This document shows positions 8,717 through 16,225 of a stretch of DNA of 33,580 nt, piece by piece (position 1 is the first letter of the stretch; every line of letters begins with the position of its first letter). This DNA comes from an uncultured Actinomycetes bacterium (lineage in GTDB: Bacteria > Actinomycetota > Actinomycetes > Nanopelagicales > Nanopelagicaceae), in NCBI GenBank assembly GCA_903842855.1, contig CAIMNT010000214.1, positions 1-33,580 of the forward strand, written 5' to 3'. The notes under the pieces are model-generated. The model searched no databases. It was not told the DNA's origin and was given only the letters and a program-made list of their open reading frames with translations. The translations under genes and the position numbers were made by a program.

Positions 8717-9124
8717 ATGGCTACCTGGTTGCCCTTGGCTCTTGTCGCACCTTGGATAATCGCGAGTGACATAACAAAACACATCATCCCTAACAGAGCT
8801 CAACTAGCACTTCTTCTGCTAACCGAGATCTCCCTCATCCACCAAGGCCTCACAATCATGCTGCACGCGAATCTCATGGGAATTTATACGCTGCTCACTT
8901 GCTTAATAATCCGAGCCCTTAGTGCTTCGAGAGTCGGCATGGGCGATGTGAAACTAGTAGCGATTCTGGCCATCCTTCTTGGGAATACAGGAGAGCTACT
9001 GTCATCCCTGACTCTTGCCTCTCTTTTTGGTTTGATCTGGGTAATTGCCACTCGTAAAAAGGTGATTCCATTCGCTCCCTCCCTGATATTGGGTGCGTTA
9101 TTCGTGTCGACGCTCGCTTCTTAA
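8717..9124 (+). CDS. A24-family prepilin peptidase, catalytic domain only
   Basis: A 135-residue polytopic membrane protein with both aspartate motifs of the type IV prepilin peptidase family: DITKHIIPN (Asp18) and GMGDVKL (Asp77, the GxGD motif). About four hydrophobic segments are visible. The N-terminal methyltransferase domain and its CxxC zinc motifs found in full-length PilD are absent, so it should cleave prepilin-like leaders without methylating them (inference). No pilin or secretion gene is in the window; the substrate must be elsewhere. A short A24 peptidase between aroE and aroC also occurs in other actinobacteria. Its ATG is preceded by a leaderless promoter motif rather than a ribosome-binding site. 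Confidence 0.88.
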   Translation: MATWLPLALVAPWIIASDITKHIIPNRAQLALLLLTEISLIHQGLTIMLHANLMGIYTLLTCLIIRALSASRVGMGDVKLVAILAILLGNTGELLSSLTLASLFGLIWVIATRKKVIPFAPSLILGALFVSTLAS

Positions 9125-9168
9125 GAGATCTGCGACGAGGTGGGTGCTCAATCTGACAGAAGAGGACC

Positions 9169-10353
9169 ATGTTGAGATGGCTTACTGCTGGTGAATCCCA
9201 TGGCCCCGCGCTCTCTGCGATTTTGGAAGGGTTACCTGCCCACGTCCGCATCTCCACCGAGGCTATCGATTACGACCTGCGCAGACGCCGCCTTGGATAT
9301 GGCCGAGGAGCGCGACAAAGTTTTGAAGCCGACCTTGTCACCATACTGGGAGGCGTACGCCATGGCGAGAGCCAAGGTGGACCAATAGCAATCCAGGTTG
9401 CTAACTCTGAGTGGCCGAAATGGGAGAAGGTGATGGCGGCAGATGTTGTACCGCCAGATGAACTTGCTGCCCTCGCCAGAAATTCTCCGTTAACTCGCCC
9501 TCGACCCGGCCATGCTGATTTAGTAGGTATGCAGAAGTATGACTTTCAAGATGCTAGGCCAATACTCGAGCGCGCCAGTGCAAGAGAGACCGCTGCTCGC
9601 GTTGCCCTAGGAGCAGTCGCTCGGGCATTTTTAGAGCAGTCAGTCGGTATTCGAATTATGAGTCATGTGCTCTCTATTGGCGGAGTTGGCAGTGGTGAGG
9701 ATTACTTATTGCCTACCTACAAAGATCGTGATGCTGTCGATGCAGATCCAGTTCGCTCATTCGATCCGGTGGCAAGTGCCGCCATGGTTGCCGAGATTGA
9801 TGCGGCGCACTCTGCGGGAGACACCTTGGGAGGAGTGATCGAGGTATTAGCCTTTGACCTTCCGCCTGGACTCGGATCCCACACGCATTGGGATCGCAGG
9901 CTAGATGCTCGCCTTGCTGGAGCCATGATGGGAATTCAAGCAATCAAGGGTGTGGAAATAGGTGATGGTTTTACGACTGCGAGGCGCCGTGGCTCGGTAG
10001 CGCATGATGAGATTGAGCGTGGAGCAGATGGCAAGATCGTTCGAAGAACAGATCGTGCTGGAGGAACCGAAGGTGGAATGTCCAATGGTGAAATTCTGCG
10101 CGTGCGCGCTGCCATGAAGCCAATCTCTACTGTTCCCCGTGCTTTAGACACGATTGATGTATCGACAGGTGAGCCCGCAAAAGCGATAAATCAGCGTTCA
10201 GATGTCTGCGCCGTTCCCGCCGCTGGAATCGTCGCCGAGGCCATGTGCGCACTCGTTCTAGCGGATGCTGTTTTAGAGAAATTTGGTGGAGATAGCGTTG
10301 CCGAAGTTAAACGCAACTTTACGAGTTATATAGATTCGCTAGAAATCAAATAG
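9169..10353 (+). CDS. aroC: Chorismate synthase
   Basis: Converts EPSP to chorismate with reduced FMN as cofactor, the last common step of aromatic synthesis. Family signatures are GESHGPAL near the N-terminus, GYGRGARQSFE, the central GGTEGGMSNGE and the C-terminal RSDVCAVPAAGIVAEAM. At 394 residues it is full length for the monofunctional bacterial enzyme; no flavin reductase domain is attached. The ATG at 9169 is preceded by AAGAGG at 9157-9162, a good ribosome-binding site. The aroK start codon follows the aroC stop with no gap, so they form one transcript with aroB and aroQ. Confidence 0.97.
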   Translation: MLRWLTAGESHGPALSAILEGLPAHVRISTEAIDYDLRRRRLGYGRGARQSFEADLVTILGGVRHGESQGGPIAIQVANSEWPKWEKVMAADVVPPDELAALARNSPLTRPRPGHADLVGMQKYDFQDARPILERASARETAARVALGAVARAFLEQSVGIRIMSHVLSIGGVGSGEDYLLPTYKDRDAVDADPVRSFDPVASAAMVAEIDAAHSAGDTLGGVIEVLAFDLPPGLGSHTHWDRRLDARLAGAMMGIQAIKGVEIGDGFTTARRRGSVAHDEIERGADGKIVRRTDRAGGTEGGMSNGEILRVRAAMKPISTVPRALDTIDVSTGEPAKAINQRSDVCAVPAAGIVAEAMCALVLADAVLEKFGGDSVAEVKRNFTSYIDSLEIK

Positions 10354-10869
10354 ATGCTACGAGCAATTCTCATAGGCCCTCCTGGGTCTGGAAAGAGTTC
10401 CGTAGGCAAAGCGCTTTCTCGAGAGTTGTCCACCAGTTTTGCAGACACTGATGAATTAATCGTTGAGAAGATCGGCCAATCTATTGCAGATATCTTCGCA
10501 GAACGGGGCGAGGCTGAATTTCGCGCCATCGAACGTGATGTGGTCTTGTTGGCGCTGCGATCAAATATCGGTGTGGTCTCGCTTGGTGGCGGAGCGGTAC
10601 TAGATTTACAAGTGCAAAAGGCGATCAGAGAGAGCGCGGCCCAGGTGATTTTGCTGCACATCGGTCTCAAAAATGTGCTCGCTCGAATATCTAACAAATC
10701 CGATCGTCCGCTGGTGACGCAAGATCCAGAACGTCAATGGAAAGAGCTTCTTGCCGCGCGGACTCCTATCTACGAGAGTTTGGCTACCATTGTTATCGCT
10801 ACCGACAATAAGAAGCCATATGAGGTAGCTCGTGAATTGATGAGTCGAATGGGGCTAGCTCGTGAATAA
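10354..10869 (+). CDS. aroK: Shikimate kinase
   Basis: Phosphorylates shikimate with ATP. The P-loop GPPGSGKSSVG covers residues 8-18, the shikimate-binding Asp is in FADTDELI, the Arg contact is in ERGEAEFRAIE, the GGGAVL loop is near residue 77 and the lid Arg is in DRPLV. At 171 residues it is a normal single-domain kinase. The start codon abuts the aroC stop and the end overlaps aroB by eight bases. Confidence 0.96.
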   Translation: MLRAILIGPPGSGKSSVGKALSRELSTSFADTDELIVEKIGQSIADIFAERGEAEFRAIERDVVLLALRSNIGVVSLGGGAVLDLQVQKAIRESAAQVILLHIGLKNVLARISNKSDRPLVTQDPERQWKELLAARTPIYESLATIVIATDNKKPYEVARELMSRMGLARE

Positions 10870-11920
10870 AATATCTGTGCACGCCGATATCGACTACGAG
10901 GTTGAAGTTGGGGGAGAGTGGTTCCCATTTCTCTCTAGCGCTCTTAAGGAGCATGAGAAAGTATTGGTGGTTGCGCCACCTATTATCATTGATCTTGCCC
11001 AGCTAGAAAAGTTATCGCAGATTCATGGCTTCGATTTATTTACTTCCCCTGATGGCGAGGCGCAAAAGGATTATGCGACTGTTGAGCGGATCTGGCAGAC
11101 CTTAGGAACACTCGAGTACGGCAGATTAGATGCAATTGTTGGAATTGGTGGGGGAGCAACCACAGATCTAGCTGGTTTTGCTGCAGCCACTTGGTTAAGA
11201 GGAGTCTCCTGGTATGCGATCCCGACCACTCTCGCCGGCATGGTAGATGCTGCAGTGGGTGGCAAGACCGGTATAAATACAGAAGTCGGTAAAAACTTAG
11301 TTGGATCTTTCTATTCACCCAAAGGTGTCTGCGCAGATATGAGTTGGCTCGACTCACTTTCGGATCGTGACTACTCCGCAGGTTTAGCGGAGGTTATCAA
11401 AACCGGATATATCAGAGATACCTCGATCCTCTCCTTGCTCAATGGTGTGCAGGATCTAGGAGAGGCGCGTGAGTATTCGTTGGAAATTGTCACTAAGAGC
11501 GTTGCTGTGAAAGCCCATGTCGTCTCCAGTGATTTTAAAGAAGGCAAGTTGCGCGAGATACTCAACTTCGGTCATACCTTGGGTCATGCCGTGGAGAAGA
11601 GTGCTAACTATTCATTGCGACATGGTGAAGCAGTCTCGATCGGTCTTGTTTTCGCCACGCTCCTCAGCGAATCAACTCTTCAATTTCCTAACTCCGAGAC
11701 CAACCAGCTCACCGCACTTCTAGAAAAGTTCAAGTTGCCTACCCACATAAGTCGTGACGCATACCCTTGGGAGGATCTGCTCTCGTTAATGAGCGGAGAT
11801 AAGAAGAGCCGAAATGGGCGAATCCGATTTATCGGGTTGAAAGCCGTTGGCCAACCAGACTGGATTGAGACTGTCGATCCCAACCTGCTGAAGGCTACGT
11901 ATGAGAGAATTGCCACATGA
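10862..11920 (+). CDS. aroB: 3-dehydroquinate synthase
   Basis: Converts DAHP to 3-dehydroquinate, using NAD and a divalent metal. NAD-binding GGGATTDLAGFAAATWLRG and the substrate loop IPTTLAGMVDAAVGGKTG are clear, and metal ligands can be placed at Glu177 (LAEVIKTG), His238 (NFGHTLGH) and His254 (HGEAVSIG); the last two are 16 residues apart, as in characterised enzymes. At 352 residues it is normal. It starts on GTG 10862, eight bases inside aroK, and overlaps aroQ by four bases, so the aroC-K-B-Q genes are translationally chained. Confidence 0.96.
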   Translation: MNKISVHADIDYEVEVGGEWFPFLSSALKEHEKVLVVAPPIIIDLAQLEKLSQIHGFDLFTSPDGEAQKDYATVERIWQTLGTLEYGRLDAIVGIGGGATTDLAGFAAATWLRGVSWYAIPTTLAGMVDAAVGGKTGINTEVGKNLVGSFYSPKGVCADMSWLDSLSDRDYSAGLAEVIKTGYIRDTSILSLLNGVQDLGEAREYSLEIVTKSVAVKAHVVSSDFKEGKLREILNFGHTLGHAVEKSANYSLRHGEAVSIGLVFATLLSESTLQFPNSETNQLTALLEKFKLPTHISRDAYPWEDLLSLMSGDKKSRNGRIRFIGLKAVGQPDWIETVDPNLLKATYERIAT

Positions 11921-12357
11921 GCGCTGCACAGAGAATTCTTGTTCTTAACGGTCCGAATTTAGACCGCTTGGATCTTCGAGATTCCAACATCTACGGTTCG
12001 ATGAACTTCCAAGAGTTGTCAGCCTTCATCACAGCAGCGGCAGATGAATTAGGCTTTGCGGCAGAGGTGCGGCAGAGCAATTCTGAGGTTGAAATCATCA
12101 CCTGGCTTCATGAGGCGGCCGATGCTCAGATTCCAGTAATTTTTAACCCTGCAGCCTTTACACATTATTCCTATGCGATTCGAGATGCTGCCGCCATGTT
12201 GCGCGCCCCTCTCATAGAAGTCCATTTGAGCAATCCTCTCTCGCGAGAGGAGTTTCGTCACACCTCGGTGATCTCCGGCGTAGCTAAGGGCACAATTGCG
12301 GGATTTGGCCCAAACTCCTACAAGCTGGCTATTTTGGCGATGAAAGAGTTGATCTAA
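11917..12357 (+). CDS. aroQ: Type II 3-dehydroquinate dehydratase
   Basis: Dehydrates 3-dehydroquinate to 3-dehydroshikimate, the substrate of AroE upstream. It is the small type II form (146 residues). NGPNL (11-15), the flexible lid with Arg21 and Tyr26 (LRDSNIYG), RQSNSEVEIITWL, NPAAFTHYSYAIRDA and the catalytic His103 in EVHLSN are all present. It overlaps aroB by four bases (ATGA). The pepQ gene that often follows aroQ in actinobacteria is missing; efp comes next. aroA and the DAHP synthase gene are not in this window. Confidence 0.97.
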   Translation: MSAAQRILVLNGPNLDRLDLRDSNIYGSMNFQELSAFITAAADELGFAAEVRQSNSEVEIITWLHEAADAQIPVIFNPAAFTHYSYAIRDAAAMLRAPLIEVHLSNPLSREEFRHTSVISGVAKGTIAGFGPNSYKLAILAMKELI

Positions 12358-12365
12358 CCTTCAGG

Positions 12366-12371
12366 TATTCT
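12366..12371 (+). promoter_or_regulatory. Predicted -10 box, leaderless promoter of efp
   Basis: TATTCT, six bases, then ATG at 12378. The sequence between is pyrimidine-rich with no Shine-Dalgarno. This would separate efp-nusB transcription from the shikimate genes upstream. Confidence 0.62.
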
Positions 12372-12377
12372 GCCCCA

Positions 12378-12941
12378 ATGGCTACTACAAATGACCTTAA
12401 GAACGGCATGACCCTCGAAATCGAGAACAAGTTGTGGACCGTTGTTGAATTTCAACACGTTAAGCCCGGCAAGGGCCCTGCTTTCGTGCGCACCAAATTG
12501 AAGCTGGTTCCAGGCGGCAAAGTCGTCGAGAGAACCTTCAACGCTGGTGTAAAAGTGGAGATTGCTCAACTCGAGAAGCGCGATATGCAGTATCTGTATC
12601 GCGATAGTGATGGATTTATCTTCATGGATACCCAGAACTACGATCAGATCAATATCAGCCCTGAGGTGGTGGGCGATGCTGCCGACTACATGTTGGAAAA
12701 TACCGAGGCTGTTGTCGCGGTACATGATGGAAATCCGCTCTACATCGATCTGCCAGCTTCTGTGGAGCTAACCATCACTTATACCGAGCCAGGTCTCCAA
12801 GGTGATCGCTCCTCTGGAGGAACCAAGCCAGCCACTGTAGAAACTGGAATTCAAATTCAAGTCCCTCTCTTCATCAAACAAGATGAGAAGGTGCTCGTCG
12901 ATACCCGCACAGGTGCCTACCTGGGCCGAGCTAATTCCTAG
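12378..12941 (+). CDS. efp: Translation elongation factor P
   Basis: Relieves ribosome stalling at polyproline stretches. The 187-residue protein has the three beta-barrel domains of EF-P (KOW-like, then two OB folds, the last with GIQIQVPLFIKQDEKVLVDTRTG). The tip of the first domain is KPGKGPAF with the key Lys at position 32. The palindromic PGKGP tip is typical of the actinobacterial subfamily, reported to work without the lysylation or rhamnosylation used elsewhere, so no modification enzyme should be needed (established for the subfamily, inferred here). The start matches the family (MATTNDLKNGM) and lies at the predicted transcription start. nusB follows 15 bases later. Confidence 0.97.
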   Translation: MATTNDLKNGMTLEIENKLWTVVEFQHVKPGKGPAFVRTKLKLVPGGKVVERTFNAGVKVEIAQLEKRDMQYLYRDSDGFIFMDTQNYDQINISPEVVGDAADYMLENTEAVVAVHDGNPLYIDLPASVELTITYTEPGLQGDRSSGGTKPATVETGIQIQVPLFIKQDEKVLVDTRTGAYLGRANS

Positions 12942-12956
12942 TTCGGCTTCTGCTAA

Positions 12957-13367
12957 GTGAGCGCTAGGCGCAAGGCACGCAAACGAGCCTTAGATATCCT
13001 CTTTGAGGCGGATATGCGCAGTACTCCCGCAGCAGCTCTTCTCAACGAACGTCCAGTCGATGAGATTTCGCAGGCAGAGTACCTTCGCACCTTAGTTCAA
13101 GGGGTCGGTGAGCATCGTGAAAAGATCGATGAGCTGATCCATACCTATGCCGAAGGCTGGGACATGGATCGCATGCCAATTATCGACCGAAATCTGCTTC
13201 GCATAGCCCTCTTTGAGATTTTGTGGAATCCAGAAGTTGACGACAAGGTCGCCGTATCAGAAGCGGTTGAGATCGCTCAAGAACTCTCCACTAAGGACTC
13301 CGCCTCCTACATAAATGGAATATTGGGACGAGTAATCCTCCTTAAGTCGGTCATCTCGCTGACATAA
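12957..13367 (+). CDS. nusB: Transcription antitermination factor NusB
   Basis: All-helical RNA-binding protein that, with NusE (S10), binds boxA in rRNA leader transcripts to promote antitermination. The 136-residue sequence opens MSARRKARKRALDILFEAD, the typical arginine-rich N-terminus, and contains IDRNLLRIALFEILW and VAVSEAVEIAQELSTKDSASYINGILG (quoted in two parts: up to LSTKD, then SASYINGILG), the standard C-terminal signature. The GTG start at 12957 is fixed by this N-terminus although its ribosome-binding site is weak, so it may rely on efp translation 15 bases upstream. The order efp-nusB is conserved in bacteria. Confidence 0.96.
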   Translation: MSARRKARKRALDILFEADMRSTPAAALLNERPVDEISQAEYLRTLVQGVGEHREKIDELIHTYAEGWDMDRMPIIDRNLLRIALFEILWNPEVDDKVAVSEAVEIAQELSTKDSASYINGILGRVILLKSVISLT

Positions 13368-13376
13368 AAGGACTGG

Positions 13377-13382
13377 TACCCT
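13377..13382 (+). promoter_or_regulatory. Predicted -10 box of the pyr operon promoter
   Basis: TACCCT preceded by TGG (an extended -10-like context). Using the same -10 to start-point spacing as the leaderless genes in this window, transcription would begin at about 13389, the first base of a perfect 6-bp hairpin. A -35 match is not evident, so confidence is moderate. Confidence 0.45.
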
Positions 13383-13388
13383 TGCCCA

Positions 13389-13441
13389 AGCGGGAAATCC
13401 CGCTGATCCTTTAACTGACGTCCTGTGAGGCGGCAAAGGAG
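13389..13441 (+). promoter_or_regulatory. pyr operon leader with PyrR-binding element overlapping the Shine-Dalgarno
   Basis: The leader has two structured parts. First, AGCGGG (13389-13394) and CCCGCT (13399-13404) form a perfect stem with an AAAT loop. Second, TCCTTT (13407-13412) is fully complementary to AAAGGA (13435-13440), and that 3' arm is the pyrR Shine-Dalgarno, five to six bases before ATG 13447. Between the arms lies TCCTGTGAGGCGGCAA (13421-13436), which matches the conserved PyrR-binding core (UCC-NGNGA-GG then GCAA) known from Bacillus and actinobacteria. UMP-bound PyrR stabilising this hairpin would hide the ribosome-binding site, giving translational repression as described for mycobacterial pyrR. 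No terminator-like U-tract follows, so attenuation looks unlikely. Confidence 0.78.
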
Positions 13442-13446
13442 CTTAG

Positions 13447-13968
13447 ATGAGTGTTGTTTTGGATCAGAGCGAAATAGATCGTTCGCTTAAGCGTATTGCT
13501 CACGAAATCATTGAGCGCAATCATGGACTCGATTCGGTAGTTCTTTTGGGAATTCCAACTCGCGGAGTCACACTGGCCCATCGCATTGGATCGTTTCTAT
13601 CTGCGATAGATACCCCGGTACCTGTTGGGGCGCTGGATATCACGATGTATCGAGATGATCTTCGACTACGACCACCAAAACCTTTAGTCGCCACCCAGAT
13701 TCCCGCCGGTGGATTGGAGGGGAAGGATCTCGTTTTGGTCGACGATGTCCTCTTCTCAGGTCGCACCATTCGCGCCGCGTTAGATGCGATTGGAGAGTTG
13801 GGCAGGCCAAAGACAGTTCAATTAGCGGTGCTTATTGATAGAGGGCACAGAGAGCTACCCATCCGTGCTGATTACGTTGGCAAAAATATTCCTACTAATT
13901 CCCGTGAAAATGTGCGAGTTCAACTTCGTGAAATTGATTCAATAGACCAGGTTGAGGTGACCTTGTGA
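13447..13968 (+). CDS. pyrR: Bifunctional pyr operon regulator PyrR / uracil phosphoribosyltransferase
   Basis: RNA-binding regulator that senses UMP/UTP versus PRPP and usually retains uracil phosphoribosyltransferase activity. The PRPP-binding loop LVLVDDVLFSGRTIRAAL lies around residues 95-112; GIPTRGVTLAHRIG and DRGHRELPIRADYVGKNIPT are further PyrR signatures. At 173 residues it is normal length. It heads the pyrimidine operon, has a strong AAAGGAG ribosome-binding site embedded in its own candidate RNA target, and overlaps pyrB by four bases (GTGA), so repression of pyrR translation could spread to pyrB. Confidence 0.96.
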   Translation: MSVVLDQSEIDRSLKRIAHEIIERNHGLDSVVLLGIPTRGVTLAHRIGSFLSAIDTPVPVGALDITMYRDDLRLRPPKPLVATQIPAGGLEGKDLVLVDDVLFSGRTIRAALDAIGELGRPKTVQLAVLIDRGHRELPIRADYVGKNIPTNSRENVRVQLREIDSIDQVEVTL

Positions 13969-14927
13969 TTACTTCTGGGCATCTCTTATCTGTTAACGAT
14001 CTTTCGCGAGAGGGGGCGCTAGAGGTTCTCGATACCGCGCGTGAACTCTCCCGCATTACAGATGGGGCAATAAAGAAATTGCCAACGTTGCGCGGTAGAA
14101 CGGTCGTCAATCTTTTTTTTGAAGATTCAACGCGAACTCGACTTAGTTTTGAGGCTGCTGCTAAGCGTTTATCAGCCGATGTTATTAACTTCTCTGCCAA
14201 AGGTTCGAGCGTGAGCAAGGGCGAGTCTCTTAAGGACACCGCTCAAACCTTAGAGGCGATGGGTGCGCAATTAGTAATAGTTCGTCACGGATCTTCAGGT
14301 GCCGCTGCGCGATTGGCACAATCAGGTTGGATTAGTTCTCATGTGGTGAATGCTGGGGATGGTATGCACGAACATCCCACCCAGGCCTTGCTCGATGCCT
14401 ACACAATTCGCGATCACTTCCCAGATCACGATCGAGATTTCACTGGTCTTCGCGTCGGAATTGTGGGCGACATCTTGCATTCGCGAGTTGCACGCAGTAA
14501 CGCGCTACTTCTTACTTCGTTGGGAGCAGAGGTGGTGTTAATTGCTCCTCCGACTTTAATCCCAATCGGAATTGAAAGTTGGCCGGTGCGTGTCTCATAT
14601 GATCTCGATGCAGAAATTGAATCGTTGGATGCAATCATGATGCTGCGAGTGCAGAGCGAGAGAATGAGCGATGCCTTCTTCCCCAGCGAGCGCGAGTACG
14701 CGCGAGATTTTGGATTAGGTGCAGAACGGGTCAAAGCGCTTAAAGAGAGCGCAATTATTATGCATCCAGGACCAATGAATAGAGGTCTTGAGATCTCTGC
14801 ATCGAGTGCAGACTCACAGCGTTCTGTGATTTTGGAGCAAGTTGCCAATGGAGTAATTGTTCGAATGGCCGTTCTCTATCTCTTGATGGGCGGGGCAGCA
14901 ATTCCAACCGAGGGGGTCTTGGTATGA
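13965..14927 (+). CDS. pyrB: Aspartate carbamoyltransferase catalytic subunit
   Basis: Condenses carbamoyl phosphate and aspartate, the first committed pyrimidine step. The carbamoyl-phosphate site FFEDSTRTRLSFE, the loop SVSKGESLKDT, HPTQALLDAYTI and the aspartate-binding region with MHPGPMNRG are all intact. At 320 residues it is a typical catalytic chain; no pyrI regulatory subunit gene is present, so control is probably by PyrR. The GTG start at 13965 overlaps pyrR by four bases and the end overlaps pyrC by four. Confidence 0.97.
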   Translation: MITSGHLLSVNDLSREGALEVLDTARELSRITDGAIKKLPTLRGRTVVNLFFEDSTRTRLSFEAAAKRLSADVINFSAKGSSVSKGESLKDTAQTLEAMGAQLVIVRHGSSGAAARLAQSGWISSHVVNAGDGMHEHPTQALLDAYTIRDHFPDHDRDFTGLRVGIVGDILHSRVARSNALLLTSLGAEVVLIAPPTLIPIGIESWPVRVSYDLDAEIESLDAIMMLRVQSERMSDAFFPSEREYARDFGLGAERVKALKESAIIMHPGPMNRGLEISASSADSQRSVILEQVANGVIVRMAVLYLLMGGAAIPTEGVLV

Positions 14928-16225
14928 CTAGCTCTGAATTTATTTTGCGAAATGTTCGCCTTGCAGATGGCGCCGTTGTTGATGTTGAAATCCGCGGGGA
15001 GAGAATCTCGAAGATCTCCGAAAGAATCGATTCCGCGCTACCAGTGATTGAGGGAGATGGTCACTTACTGCTGCCAGGGTTAGTTGATCTGCATACTCAC
15101 CTGCGCGAACCAGGTAAGGAGAGTTCGGAGACTGTATTGTCAGGTAGCCAAGCGGCAGTCAAAGGCGGCTACACAGCAGTAAGTGCTATGGCTAACACCT
15201 CACCGGTTGCTGATACCGCGGGCGTGGTTGAGCAAGTGGCGCGGCTTGGCGTTACTGCCGGGCTCTGCGATGTCTTTCCCATTGGTGCGGTGACGGTCGG
15301 ACTACAAGGTGAGCAACTGGCCGAGCTCTCTGCAATGGCGCACTCGGCGGCGAAAGTTCGCATCTTCAGCGATGATGGGCGTTGCGTGAGCGATCCGCTT
15401 TTAATGCGACGCGCATTGGAATATGTAAAGAGTTTTAATGGAGTCATAGCGCAACATGCCCAAGATCCGATTTTGACAGTTGGAGCCCAGATGAACGAGG
15501 GTGCGGTTTCAAGCAGACTTGGCCTTCAGGGATGGCCTGCAATAGCAGAGGAGTCGATTATTGCCCGCGACATCTTGTTGGCAAACTATGTTCAAAGCCG
15601 CCTGCATATCTGTCACCTAACAACTAAGGGTGGAGTCGAGATTGTGCGATGGGCCAAAAGCCATGGAATGGCGGTCACTGCAGAAGTAACTCCGCACCAT
15701 CTTTTTCTTACAGAAAAATCAGCAGAAGGTTACGATCCAATCTACAAAGTTAATCCTCCGCTGCGAACTCAAGAAGATGTAGTAGCGCTCAGGCAAGGTC
15801 TGGCAGATGGAACTATCGATATTGTGGCTACCGATCACGCGCCTCATCCAGCTGAGGATAAGGATTGTGAGTGGAATGCAGCGGCCTTTGGTATGACGGG
15901 ACTTGAGACGGCCTTCGCCGTGGTCAATACAGCGATGGTGCAATCGGGTTTAATGGATTGGAGCACTCTGGTTACTCGTATGTCCACTTCTCCTGCTCAG
16001 ATCGGTGGATATCAGGACCATGGCAGAATTGCCATCGGATCTCCGGCGAACGTGGTTCTGGTTGATCCTCTCAAGCAGTGGAAGGTAGACAGGTCAAAGA
16101 TGCTCTCGCGTAGCTCCAATACGCCATTCCACGATCTCACTTTGAGCGGTGAGGTACTCCACACCTTCTATCGCGGAGTCCAGGTATTGCGCGATGGTCA
16201 ACTGACGGGGTTGAAGCATGAGTAA
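14924..16225 (+). CDS. pyrC: Dihydroorotase, type I
   Basis: Cyclises carbamoyl aspartate to dihydroorotate. Metal-binding DLHTHLREPG carries His57 and His59; a DDGRCV motif (Asp150-Asp151) supplies the Asp that replaces carboxylated Lys in class I enzymes; further His ligands are in QHAQDP and ICHLTT, and the catalytic Asp304 is in ATDHAPH. At 433 residues it is full length and active-site complete, unlike the pseudo-dihydroorotases (PyrX) that pair with ATCase in some bacteria. It starts at ATG 14924 after GAGGGGG, overlaps pyrB by four bases and carA by eight. Confidence 0.96.
   Translation: MTSSEFILRNVRLADGAVVDVEIRGERISKISERIDSALPVIEGDGHLLLPGLVDLHTHLREPGKESSETVLSGSQAAVKGGYTAVSAMANTSPVADTAGVVEQVARLGVTAGLCDVFPIGAVTVGLQGEQLAELSAMAHSAAKVRIFSDDGRCVSDPLLMRRALEYVKSFNGVIAQHAQDPILTVGAQMNEGAVSSRLGLQGWPAIAEESIIARDILLANYVQSRLHICHLTTKGGVEIVRWAKSHGMAVTAEVTPHHLFLTEKSAEGYDPIYKVNPPLRTQEDVVALRQGLADGTIDIVATDHAPHPAEDKDCEWNAAAFGMTGLETAFAVVNTAMVQSGLMDWSTLVTRMSTSPAQIGGYQDHGRIAIGSPANVVLVDPLKQWKVDRSKMLSRSSNTPFHDLTLSGEVLHTFYRGVQVLRDGQLTGLKHE

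Noticed and set aside
9125..9168. Leaderless promoter for aroC
   Set aside because: No TAnnnT at the right spacing; an AAGAGG ribosome-binding site is present instead, so co-transcription with the peptidase gene is more likely.
13389..13412. Intrinsic terminator after nusB
   Set aside because: The 6-bp GC stem is followed by GATCCTTTAA, not a U-tract, and it sits just after a -10 box, so a 5' leader hairpin fits better.
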